Origin: Arthrobacter sp. AFG20 | GTDB taxonomy: Bacteria > Actinomycetota > Actinomycetes > Actinomycetales > Micrococcaceae | Reading direction: 5' to 3' | Length of the DNA: 64,000 bases | Assembly (NCBI RefSeq): GCF_002892795.1 | Contig: NZ_PJMC01000019.1 | Coordinates: 34,027 to 98,026, forward strand | The notes under the pieces: generated by a model | What the model was told of the DNA's origin: nothing | Database searches by the model: none | The model's input: the letters and a program-made list of their open reading frames with translations, nothing else | Program-made: the position numbers and the translations under genes | Shown: positions 7,914-15,051 of the stretch, in pieces | Numbering within the stretch: position 1 is the first letter of the stretch | Layout of the letters: each line of letters opens with the position of its first letter

Positions 7914-8657
7914 CTACTGCTGGTTCAGCCATTCTTCGAAGCGGGTTTCACAAATGGTCGCGTCGATTCCGGGAAGCAGTTCGCCATCCTGGAGCATGGC
8001 GTTGAAGTAGCGTGCGGTAGGGTCGGTGACGACCTCGCGGGAGTCCCCAAGGAAGCTGAGGCCTTTGCGGATGAGGTCGTCGAGACCGAACTGCTCGGGA
8101 CCGGCGACCTCAACGGTAGCGTTTAATGGACGTTCGAGTGCGGTACGCGCAACAGCGCTGGCTACGTCCTCGGCGGCCATGGGCTGGATCAGGGCGGGTG
8201 ACAGCCGAACAGTGTTTCCCTCGGTCGCTGCCTGGGCGATGCTCTTGACGAACTGGAAAAACTGCGTTGCATGAACGATCGAATACGGGACGCCCGCTTC
8301 CTTGATGAGCTTCTCCTGAGCAATTTTCGCCCGGAAGTAGCCGCTCTCGGCCAGGCGCTCGGTGCCCACGACCGACAGGGCGACATGGTGCCCAACACCG
8401 GCCTGTTTCTCGGCGGCGAGCTGGTTGCGGGTGGAGGTGGTAAAGAAATCCAGCACGGCCGCATCTGCAAACGAGGGTGAGTTCGACACATCGACTACGG
8501 TGTCGGCTCCCTGCAGCACATCCGAGAGGCCCTCGCCGGTGAGCGTGTTCACCCCCGACTCAGGGGAGGCGGCCACTGCTTCGTGTCCGTGTTCGCGGAG
8601 CCTGCCGACCAGTTTCGAGCCGATCAGGCCAGTACCGCCGATAACTACGATCTTCAT
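7914..8657 (-). CDS. NAD(P)-binding SDR/NmrA-like protein, first of a tandem pair
   Basis: The 247-residue protein starts MKIVVIGGTGLIGSKLV, an atypical/extended SDR Rossmann motif (GGTGLIG), and continues with LQGADTVVDVSNSP and HHVALSVVGTERL typical of NmrA-like or NAD(P)H-binding epimerase-fold proteins. It is a paralogue of the next gene upstream (same start, same HHVALSVVGT block), with only 31 bases between them, so an operon is likely. ECF41 sigma factors are regularly linked to carboxymuconolactone decarboxylases, oxidoreductases or epimerases, which fits this place. Substrate unknown. Confidence 0.8.
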   Translation of the reverse strand: MKIVVIGGTGLIGSKLVGRLREHGHEAVAASPESGVNTLTGEGLSDVLQGADTVVDVSNSPSFADAAVLDFFTTSTRNQLAAEKQAGVGHHVALSVVGTERLAESGYFRAKIAQEKLIKEAGVPYSIVHATQFFQFVKSIAQAATEGNTVRLSPALIQPMAAEDVASAVARTALERPLNATVEVAGPEQFGLDDLIRKGLSFLGDSREVVTDPTARYFNAMLQDGELLPGIDATICETRFEEWLNQQ

Positions 8658-8688
8658 GATCTTCCTTTCAATAACTTCTTGTAACGAG

Positions 8689-9444
8689 CTACAGGCCGGG
8701 CTGGGAGGTCGCATTCAGCCACTCCTTGAGGGTGATGTCCCCGATGCGGGATTCACCCACGGGAACGATGCTGGTCTCTTCGATTGGTATGCCGAAGTAG
8801 CCGGCCTGGGGATCAGTGACCACTGGGCGGGAGTCGTTGCGGGCAGCGAGAACACGACCCACGAATTCATTAAGTCCTGCGCGCTCAGGGCCCGCCATTT
8901 CAAGGACGCCGTCAATCGCGGGCGAGAGGGCCGTCTCCGCCACAATGCGGGCAACGTCGGCAGCAGCCATCGGCTGCATCAGGTGACTTGTCACGTAAAC
9001 CGACCCGTCGCGGGTTCCTGCATCGGCGATCATCGGGAGGAACTCGAAGAATTGAGTGGCCCGCAGGATGGTGTATGGCACTCCGCCTTCTCTAATTGCC
9101 TTCTCCTGCGCGGTTTTTCCGGCGAAGTAGCCGACGCCGATGCGGTCGGTTCCAACGACTGACAGGGCCACGTGATGCCGTACGCCGGCCCTTTTCCCGG
9201 CAGCGAGAAGGTTGCGTGATGACGTGGAGAAGAAGGGAACGACCACCTTCTCATCGAAATCGGCAGTATTCGTCAAGTCGACGACTACGTCCGCCCCCAC
9301 CATCGCCTCATCCAACCCCTGGCCGGTCACGGAATTGACCCCGGTGGAAGGGGACGCCGCTTTAGCCTCATGGCCCTGACTGCTGAGGATCTCCACAACC
9401 TGCTTGCCGATCAGCCCAGTGCCGCCGATTACAACGATCTTCAT
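8689..9444 (-). CDS. NAD(P)-binding SDR/NmrA-like protein, second of a tandem pair
   Basis: The 251-residue protein begins MKIVVIGGTGLIGKQVVEIL and closely resembles its downstream neighbour throughout, indicating gene duplication. The Rossmann GGTGLIG and RHHVALSVVGTDR blocks are intact. It is the first gene after the sigma factor on the same strand, with a 104-base gap that holds a good ECF41-type promoter. Likely cytoplasmic oxidoreductase or epimerase of unknown substrate under direct control of the sigma factor. Confidence 0.8.
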   Translation of the reverse strand: MKIVVIGGTGLIGKQVVEILSSQGHEAKAASPSTGVNSVTGQGLDEAMVGADVVVDLTNTADFDEKVVVPFFSTSSRNLLAAGKRAGVRHHVALSVVGTDRIGVGYFAGKTAQEKAIREGGVPYTILRATQFFEFLPMIADAGTRDGSVYVTSHLMQPMAAADVARIVAETALSPAIDGVLEMAGPERAGLNEFVGRVLAARNDSRPVVTDPQAGYFGIPIEETSIVPVGESRIGDITLKEWLNATSQPGL

Positions 9445-9504
9445 GATGATCTTCCCTCCGATAAAGGCTTAGCGGAATGCAGTGGCATCCCGTCCACCAG
9501 CTAT

Positions 9505-9531
9505 GACCGGAGATCACACCAATCTGTGACA
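9505..9531 (-). promoter_or_regulatory. Candidate ECF41 promoter
   Basis: On the minus strand, TGTCACA (9531-9525) is followed after exactly 16 bases by GGTC (9508-9505). The described ECF41 target consensus is TGTCACA at -35 and CGTC at -10, so only one base differs. It lies 61 bases upstream of the SDR start at 9444 and downstream of the sigma factor gene. Confidence 0.6.
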
Positions 9532-9548
9532 GGCTTTGGAAAATTGCG

Positions 9549-10445
9549 TCAGGCGCCAACCCTCGTTACGCCGGAGAGTTTGTCTGGATTCATCGTCCAC
9601 AACAGCCGATCGATGCCATCGGCAGACGCGGTGAGAGTCACCACCGCAAACACCACCCCGTCCTGGGCCAGCAGTGCGGCGGGCCGGCCGTTGGCCATAA
9701 AGGGCTGGGTATCCACGCCCAGCCAGAAACGCGACGCGAACGCCTGGTAGTACTTCGCGACCCGTTCCCGTCCGACAACAGGGAACTTGGAAGCCCGAAC
9801 CTTACCGCCGCCGTCAGAGTAATTGACGACGTCGGCGGCGAAAAGTGCCTCCAGCGCGGCCAGGTTTCCGGTCCGGGCAGCAGCAAGGAATGCCTCCAGC
9901 AGCTGCCGCTGCTCACTCACGCTCACCTCGGCGCGTTTCTCTTCAGCAAGGCGTTTGCGCGCCCGGCTGACCAATTGGCGGGCATTCCCTTCTGTCTGTT
10001 GGATGATCTCAGCGATCTGCTCATACGGGTAGTCGAACGCTTGCCGCAGCACGTACGCTGCCCGTTCGGTCGGCGACAACTTTTCCAGTATCAGCAACAC
10101 CGCAAACTCGAGCGCTTCACCACGCAAGGCGCCCAGTTCGGGGTCGGCGCTTGTGTCCACCGGCTCGGGCAGCCAGGGACCGACGTACGTCTCACGACGG
10201 ACACGTGCCGACTGCCCGGCGTTGATGGCAAGACGGGTGGCGGTGGTCGCTAGGAACGCGGGGGCGTGCCGAACCAGGCTGCGATCGCAGGTCTGCCATC
10301 GGACCCACGTCTCCTGGACGATGTCCTCCGCCTCGCTGACCCTGCCGAGCATGCGGTAGGCGATCCCGAACAATCGAGGACGGACCTCAGCGAAAATGGT
10401 CGATGCCGTTTCCAGTTCGGCCGGTGACCCGGTGTCGGCATCCAT
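9549..10445 (-). CDS. ECF41-family sigma factor with SnoaL-like C-terminal domain
   Basis: From the ATG at 10445 the product is 298 residues: sigma-70 region 2 (RLFGIAYRMLGRVSEAEDIV), region 4 (LSPTERAAYVLRQAFDYPYE) and a C-terminal NTF2/SnoaL-like extension. Two ECF41 hallmarks are visible: WLPEP at about residues 91-95 between the sigma domains and DGGGK at 211-215 in the extension, which modulates activity in this group in place of an anti-sigma factor. A longer frame exists upstream but has no sigma-like sequence. The two downstream SDR genes are the likely regulon. Confidence 0.88.
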   Translation of the reverse strand: MDADTGSPAELETASTIFAEVRPRLFGIAYRMLGRVSEAEDIVQETWVRWQTCDRSLVRHAPAFLATTATRLAINAGQSARVRRETYVGPWLPEPVDTSADPELGALRGEALEFAVLLILEKLSPTERAAYVLRQAFDYPYEQIAEIIQQTEGNARQLVSRARKRLAEEKRAEVSVSEQRQLLEAFLAAARTGNLAALEALFAADVVNYSDGGGKVRASKFPVVGRERVAKYYQAFASRFWLGVDTQPFMANGRPAALLAQDGVVFAVVTLTASADGIDRLLWTMNPDKLSGVTRVGA

Positions 10446-10524
10446 GCGCCCAATGTTACTGCTCACGGGTTGGAGCCTGGGCTGGCTGTGAACGCTGGAT
10501 TTGTTCTCCCAAGCAATTCGAGGA

Positions 10525-10549
10525 GCCGATAGTTGATATTCCGTCGACC
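10525..10549. repeat. Recombination-site-like repeat, copy C
   Basis: GCCGATA, six bases, ATTCCGT, then CGACC: the same arms and spacing as copies A and B and the same orientation, 2.8 kb beyond copy B and about 80 bases upstream of the ECF41 sigma gene start. The centre (GTTGAT) differs from the other copies. Confidence 0.4.
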
Positions 10550-11100
10550 CTGCATATTCCTGCCGAAGCTTCACACGAGTAGGGCCCGAACACGCGGACC
10601 TTTCCTGGCGGTCCAAGTAGCGGAGCCCGGCCAAGAGCGGCAGACCGGAGTTCCGTGTCTAAAAGCTACGTCCCACCCCTTGAAGTTGGCTAGGGATGTC
10701 ACCGACAACTGAAGCAAAGCCAAGGAAAGAAGTGGCAGCAAGTGGCGTTGACGACCCCTTCCATCAGGCCAAGTCAAAGAGCCGGAAATTGCGATTCGTC
10801 ATGCTGCAAACGCGCTGGGCCTCTTGGCTGTTCGGTACCCCTTTTGCGGCGAGGTCCGGGTCATGCCGTCTTCCATAGTCTCGCCCATGAGACGCTCGAA
10901 GGAGGCCGCGACGGCTATGACGTTCATTGAATCCCATCCCTCGGGTTGCTCGGGACAGAAGCGCCCGGCCAAGGTCGTGTGTCGGATTCCGGCTCCAGGG
11001 AATGTGCGCGGAGTGGCGTCCGGCGGTGGCGAGGGATTCTCCACGTCCCGAGGGACCATTCACGCGGGTCCGTCGTGGCTCAGAACGCTCACAAAAGAGG

Positions 11101-11119
11101 GTGTGCACAATGTGCACAC
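11101..11119. repeat. Perfect inverted repeat, 9-1-9
   Basis: GTGTGCACA and TGTGCACAC are perfect complements around a single A. The symmetry is that of a dimeric regulator operator or recombinase site. No gene start is adjacent that I can support. Confidence 0.5.
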
Positions 11120-11210
11120 CTCGGGCTTCGGATTCGGTTGTACCGGCGTCGGACAGGGCCGGACTGGGGAGGTCTTCGGGGGAGCGGCGGGTTTTCAAGG
11201 GTTGGCGCCC

Positions 11211-11234
11211 GGTTCGAGTCCCACTTCGGGCACA
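11211..11234 (+). other. tRNA 3'-end fragment (tRNA-Leu-like), possible attachment site
   Basis: GGTTCGAGTCCCACTTCGGG followed by CACA reads as the T-loop, 3' T-stem and 3' acceptor strand of a tRNA whose 5' end would be GCCCGAA, a tRNA-Leu-type acceptor. The matching 5' T-stem strand (GTGGG) and the rest of the cloverleaf are absent upstream. A strong terminator follows at 11294, as after a real tRNA gene. This is the usual footprint left at a tRNA integration site (attL/attR), or a decayed tRNA. Confidence 0.45.
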
Positions 11235-11293
11235 GTGTTTTCCCTGTTCATGGGCTTGTGAGCCTCTGAGTGTGGACAAATTCTTCGCTTGTG

Positions 11294-11316
11294 GGCCCCT
11301 TCGGGGCCTTTTTTAT
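11294..11316 (+). terminator. Rho-independent terminator
   Basis: GGCCCC, loop TTC, GGGGCC, then TTTTTTATT. A compact stem with a good T-tract on the plus strand, about 60 bases after the tRNA-like 3' end. Confidence 0.8.
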
Positions 11317-11468
11317 TGGTGGCCGGTGCTGTGGCCGGGGACCTCCTTGCCTTCCTGGATCGACGGGTTGTTGTTCGTTACCAGTTCATGGGCGTTCATA
11401 GCTCGGTCAACATGATTTAAGAAGAATTCGGTGCGAGGTTCTTTATTGCGTCGTCGTTGGGTGTTCAC
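11313..11468 (-). CDS. Possible small protein (51 aa) with strong ribosome site
   Basis: A GTG at 11468 is preceded by AAGGAGG (11475-11481) at ideal spacing. The frame begins VNTQRRRNKEPRTEFF and ends PGHSTGHQ, overlapping the terminator. I do not recognise it. Two more minus-strand frames upstream begin similarly (MNSQRRKNPRS at 11691 and MNNHERPARQQ at 11790) but lack convincing ribosome sites. This may be a small gene, or decayed copies of one. Confidence 0.3.
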   Translation of the reverse strand: MNTQRRRNKEPRTEFFLNHVDRAMNAHELVTNNNPSIQEGKEVPGHSTGHQ

Positions 11469-12181
11469 TGGGCACCTCCTTGGCGGCTGTTGGTGGCTGT
11501 TCTTCTTCATCGTGGTTCCGGGGGAGGGCGGCATGACTGGCGCCCAACCGATAGGGAAAGGGTGTCGCCGGACGCCCGCAGGCTGTCCGACACTGCCCGA
11601 CAGCGCGGCAACTTCGCCCCGTGTTGTAGCCGATGATGCTCACCGTCCTTCCGTCCATGGATCGAGGGTTTTTTCGTCGTTGGCTGTTCATGGTTGCCCT
11701 AGGCGTCGACGACGTGACGCTGTGGACTTCTTGCCGTGGTGTCTCGAAGCGTGGTGCTGCTGCCTGGCTGGTCTTTCATGGTTGTTCATTGCCGGCCTGT
11801 TGGCTGACTGCATGACTGAATGATGAGCCGTCGAAGCACCCCTTAGTAGTCGGACGGCTCCTCGCAAAAGACCCGAGCTCAACACCCTGGCTGCCCAGCA
11901 GGGCTTCCGCCCCTCCGACCGCGACAAGCTCGTCGACGCGCTCAAAGAACACAACCTGCCGCTGCCGGGGAGGGCTGCCACTACAGCGTGAGTCTCCCCA
12001 CGTTATTTTGAGTAGCTATCAATAAGGCGTTAAACTTGGATGTAGGCCAGAGTAGCCCTCGAGTACCGCACCGGTGAACATCCCTGGGCCGGCAGGGCAA
12101 GCGACACAACCCGCAACGCCCTTCTGCTTGAGCGGCACTGGAACCTGAACTGGCCCTGATCCTGAACCCCGAGGAGAACCC
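11469..12181. other. Mostly non-coding region with a gene-end remnant
   Basis: No complete gene is supported. A plus-strand frame ending at 11989 encodes LNTLAAQQGFRPSDRDKLVD followed by ALKEHNLPLPGRAATTA and a stop, which looks like the C-terminus of a lost protein. The last 60 bases include GAGGAGAA, the ribosome site of the next gene. Confidence 0.35.
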
Positions 12182-12457
12182 ATGACTTTGCTGGCCGAAC
12201 GCCCCGCAACAACCGAACCCGTCTCTGAGACCGCTACCGGCACCACTGTCGTGGGCACCGCACTGCGCGGCGGCAGCTACGTAACTCTGCCCGGCGGCAG
12301 CGCCCCGGCCCGTGTTGAAGGCACCTATGTCACCGTCCCCGGCAGCCGAAACCTGCCTCCCGTCACCCATGGAAGCTATGTCACGGTAGCCGGCGCTCCC
12401 GCTGTTGCCACCGGCCTCGTTGAGGGCAGCTACGTAACGCTTCCGACGGCAGCCTAA
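12182..12457 (+). CDS. Small protein with four GSYVT(L/V)P repeats
   Basis: The 91-residue product begins MTLLAERPATTEPVSETATG and then carries four imperfect repeats spaced 16-18 residues apart: GGSYVTLPGG (30-39), EGTYVTVPGS (46-55), HGSYVTVAGA (63-72) and EGSYVTLPTA (81-90). There is no signal peptide, cysteine or membrane segment. Translation starts after GAGGAGAACCC. An IS256 element inserted just after the stop; its 8-base target duplication contains the stop codon, so the frame is intact while its terminator was pushed 1.4 kb away. I do not recognise a function; a beta-strand repeat structure is the simplest reading. Confidence 0.65.
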   Translation: MTLLAERPATTEPVSETATGTTVVGTALRGGSYVTLPGGSAPARVEGTYVTVPGSRNLPPVTHGSYVTVAGAPAVATGLVEGSYVTLPTAA

Positions 12458-12459
12458 AT
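12452..12459. repeat. Left target duplication of the IS256 element
   Basis: GCCTAAAT, containing the TAA stop of the upstream gene, is repeated exactly at 13842-13849 on the other side of the insertion sequence. Confidence 0.9.
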
Positions 12460-13841
12460 GGGACTGTCCGATAAACGGTGTGTGGGTCCGGCCGGTTTTC
12501 ATTAGTTAGTGGTTCGTTCGAACCGGCCGGCGAAGGTAATCGCGAACGCGTTCAGTGCAGGCTTCCACCTCATGACCCAGCGTGCCCTACCGCCGCCGGT
12601 CGGATCAAGAGACCTGGTGACCAGATACAGGCATTTCAGGGCGGCGGCCTCGTTTGGAAAGTGCCCGCGGGCCCTCACAGCCCTGCGGTAGCGGGCATTG
12701 ATCGACTCGATTGCGTTCGTCGTGCAGATCACCCGCCGGATCTCCACGTCGTACTCCAGGAACGGCACGAATTCCGCCCAGGATGACTCCCAGAGCCGCA
12801 CGATCGCCGGATACCGCTGGCCCCACTCGGCCGTGAACTCGGCGAACCGGTCCTTGGCCGCTTGCTCGGACGGGGCGGTGTAGACCGGTTTGAGGGCCTT
12901 GACGATGCCGTCGCGGTGCTGGCGTCCGGCGTAGCGGAAGCTGTTGCGGATCAGGTGCACGATGCATTGCTGCACGACCGTTCGCTCCCACGTGGTCGTG
13001 ATCGCCTCCGGCAGGCCCTTGAGCCCGTCACAGACGGCGATCAACACATCCTCGACACCGCGGTTCTTCAGCTCGGCGAACACCTGCAGCCAGAACCGTG
13101 CACCCTCGCCGCCGTCGCCGGCCCAGATCCCCAGAATCTCCCGCTCCCCGTTCACGGTGACGCCCATAACGACATAGAACGGGGTGTTCCGCACCTGCCC
13201 GTCACGGACCTTGACGACGATCGCGTCCACGAAGAGCACCGGATAGACCGGATCCAAAGGCCGGGCCGACCACTCCGCGAGTTCGCCAACAACCTTTTCC
13301 GTGATGCGGCTGATGGTGTCTTTGGAGACCTTGGCCCCGTAGACCTCCTCGAAGTGCGCGGCGATTTCCCCGGTGGTCAATCCCCGGGCGGAGAGCGAGA
13401 GCACGATCTGGTCGATCCCGTCCAAACGCCGTTTCCGCTTGGGCACAATGACCGGCTCGAACGAGCCGTCCCGATCCCGGGGCACCTCAATTTCAACCGG
13501 GCCGATCTCGGTAAGCACGGTCTTGGACCTGGTGCCGTTGCGCATGTTGGCTGCGATCGGCGTCTGGCCATGCTCGTGTCCGAGGTGCTCGGTCAGCTCC
13601 GCTTCCAGCGCGGTCTCCAGCACGTTCCGCGTGAGCTGGTTCAGCAGCCCGCCCGGGCCGACCAAGCTCACGCCCTGCTCCTTGGCCTGCGCGAGCAACC
13701 GCTCCGCGAGCTCCTTCTGATCGATGATCTCTCCCGTCACAGGATCGATCATCACCCCTGTCATCTCGGTCGTGGACTCTGACACGGCCGTCTCCTTTCG
13801 GATCAGGCCGGACCCTCACACACCGTTTTTCTTACAGTCCC
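12460..13841 (-). mobile_element. Complete IS256-family insertion sequence
   Basis: The 1382-bp element has terminal inverted repeats: the left end GGGACTGTCCGATAAACGGT continues GTGTG, and the right end read inward is GGGACTGTAAGAAAAACGGT continuing GTGTG. It is flanked by exact 8-bp direct repeats GCCTAAAT, the duplication size typical of IS256. Its single transposase gene is full length, so the element looks recently inserted and potentially active. Confidence 0.95.
12502..13785 (-). CDS. IS256-family transposase (mutator type)
   Basis: The 427-residue transposase is of normal family length. The DDE residues lie in the blocks LFVDAIVVKVRDG (first D), AVCDGLKGLPEAI (second D) and CTTNAIESINARYRR (E), with the conserved QQCIVHLIRNSFRY helix between them. 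The N-terminal ELTEHLGHEHG and NMRNGTRSKTV blocks are also typical. No frameshift or internal stop is present. Confidence 0.96.
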   Translation of the reverse strand: MSESTTEMTGVMIDPVTGEIIDQKELAERLLAQAKEQGVSLVGPGGLLNQLTRNVLETALEAELTEHLGHEHGQTPIAANMRNGTRSKTVLTEIGPVEIEVPRDRDGSFEPVIVPKRKRRLDGIDQIVLSLSARGLTTGEIAAHFEEVYGAKVSKDTISRITEKVVGELAEWSARPLDPVYPVLFVDAIVVKVRDGQVRNTPFYVVMGVTVNGEREILGIWAGDGGEGARFWLQVFAELKNRGVEDVLIAVCDGLKGLPEAITTTWERTVVQQCIVHLIRNSFRYAGRQHRDGIVKALKPVYTAPSEQAAKDRFAEFTAEWGQRYPAIVRLWESSWAEFVPFLEYDVEIRRVICTTNAIESINARYRRAVRARGHFPNEAAALKCLYLVTRSLDPTGGGRARWVMRWKPALNAFAITFAGRFERTTN

Positions 13842-13849
13842 GCCTAAAT
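13842..13849. repeat. Right target duplication of the IS256 element
   Basis: GCCTAAAT, identical to 12452-12459. Confidence 0.9.
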
Positions 13850-13888
13850 CCCCAGCGTCTGTGGTGGATGGCACCGTGCGGCGTAGAA

Positions 13889-13936
13889 AGGAGGCCGACG
13901 GCGACACTGCGTGTCGTCGTCGGCCTCCTTTTTTAG
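13889..13936 (+). terminator. Strong terminator displaced by the IS256 insertion
   Basis: GGAGGCCGACGGCGACAC, loop TGC, GTGTCGTCGTCGGCCTCC, then TTTTTT. The 18-bp stem has one mismatch. Joining the sequences either side of the IS places it about 40 bases after the repeat-protein stop codon, so it was probably that gene's terminator. Confidence 0.85.
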
Positions 13937-14012
13937 TGCAGTCTTCGGAGTCGGACGGGTGTTCCATATGCAGGGGACCCGGCAGCCACGCGAGGGCTTG
14001 CCAGCGTCATTG

Positions 14013-14793
14013 TGAACTGGTCCCCGATAGTTGGACTGGGTTAGTAAGGCCTACGCCGCGAGGGCCTGGCTTCGGTATTGTATCGGGCTCAGGCCCTTGA
14101 GCTTCGTCGAGATTCTTTCGTTGTTGTACCAGCGGATGTACTCGTGCAGTGCTGTTGCCAGTGCGCCGGTGCTGAGGAACCGGACGTGGTGGAAGACTTC
14201 TTCCTTGAGGTGGCCGAAGAAGTTCTCCATCACCGCGTTGTCGTAGCAGTTGCCCTTGCGGGACATTGACTGGACCGCATCTGCGTCCTTGAGGAGAGTG
14301 CGCCAGGAGATGTGCTGGTACTGGACGCCCTGGTCAGAGTGCACCAGCGGTTTCTGCCCGTCCTGGAGCAGCGCCAAGGCCTCGCGCAGCGACGCGTTCG
14401 TCAGTTCCAGGTTCGGGGACGAGCCGATGGCGTAGGAGATGATCTGCCGGTCGAAGAGGTCCATGACCGGGGAGAGGTAAAGCTTCCGGCCCCCGACGCT
14501 GAACTCGGTCACGTCGGTGACCCACTTCTGGTTCGGGGCGGTGGCGTCGAACTCCCGGTTCAGCAGGTTCGGGGCGATCCTGCCCTGCTCACGCTGGTAG
14601 GAGTTATAGCGCTTCCTCCGCCGGACCTTGCAGACCAGCCCCAGCACACGCATCAGCTTCAGTACGGTCTTCTTCGCGACCGTCCACCCTTTCTTGAGCA
14701 GCTCTGTATGGATGCGCCGGTGCCCGTACCGGGCCTGGCTGTCGTTGAAAATCTCGGTGATCGTGGTCTTCAGCGACGCTTGCGGATCGGGTG
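14013..14793 (-). pseudogene. Truncated IS3-family element, orfB (transposase) remnant
   Basis: The minus-strand frame ending at 14051 encodes the IS3/IS150-group integrase catalytic domain: WVTDVTEFSVGGRKLYL (first D), LVHSDQGVQY (second D) and CYDNAVMENFFGHLKEE (E). It extends upstream of the first methionine (14653) through an HTH_21-like block IFNDSQARYGHRRIH to 14793, where it is cut by the start of another IS end. The terminal repeat TGAACTGGTCCCCGATAGTT is at 14013. OrfA and the other terminal repeat are missing, so it is inactive. Confidence 0.85.
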
Positions 14794-15010
14794 AACAGCT
14801 CCCCGAAAGTTGGACTGAAAATTCAGTTCTAACTTACGGGGAGCAGTTTACGTTCAGGGCAGTTCGTCGTTTGAGGAGCAGCGCGAAGCCGCGGTGGCGC
14901 TGTTTGCGACTGATTGGGGGTCCAGGGCCGTAGCGAGCAAGCTCTGGGTGGTTAGGAAAGCTGTCCTCCGGTTGCACCACAGGGCAATAGTTGTGCTTAT
15001 TCCTGCTCGG
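14792..15010 (+). pseudogene. Second IS3-family fragment: terminal repeat and start of orfA
   Basis: TGAACAGCTCCCCGAAAGTT begins at 14792 in the same direction as the end at 14013, so it belongs to a second, oppositely oriented element. After it a frame encodes SSSFEEQREAAVALFATDWG and SRAVASKLWVVRKAVLRLH, an IS3 OrfA helix-turn-helix start. The sequence then degenerates, so only the first 60 or so codons remain. Confidence 0.6.
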
Positions 15011-15051
15011 AGGCGGTACGCGCATTCGCCTGACAGCCGCCGCGGATCCGG

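Larger units (their letters stand above)
10446..11210. other. Region without supported genes
   Basis: About 765 bases contain only frames that look like noise in composition. Notable items inside are recombination-like repeat C (10525-10549) and a perfect palindrome (11101-11119). Confidence 0.4.

Noticed and set aside
11101..11240. Complete tRNA or tmRNA upstream of the T-loop-like sequence
   Set aside because: No 5' acceptor strand (GCCCGAA), D-arm or anticodon arm could be found; the 5' T-stem strand does not pair.
10927..11415. Plus-strand frame of 162 codons and several overlapping frames at 10.8-11.4 kb
   Set aside because: They overlap each other in all frames, run through the terminator and show no family resemblance.
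12182..12457. CRISPR-like or DNA-level tandem repeat in the repeat-protein gene
   Set aside because: The repeats are diverged at DNA level and lie in one reading frame; they are protein repeats, not a CRISPR array. No CRISPR array was seen in the window.
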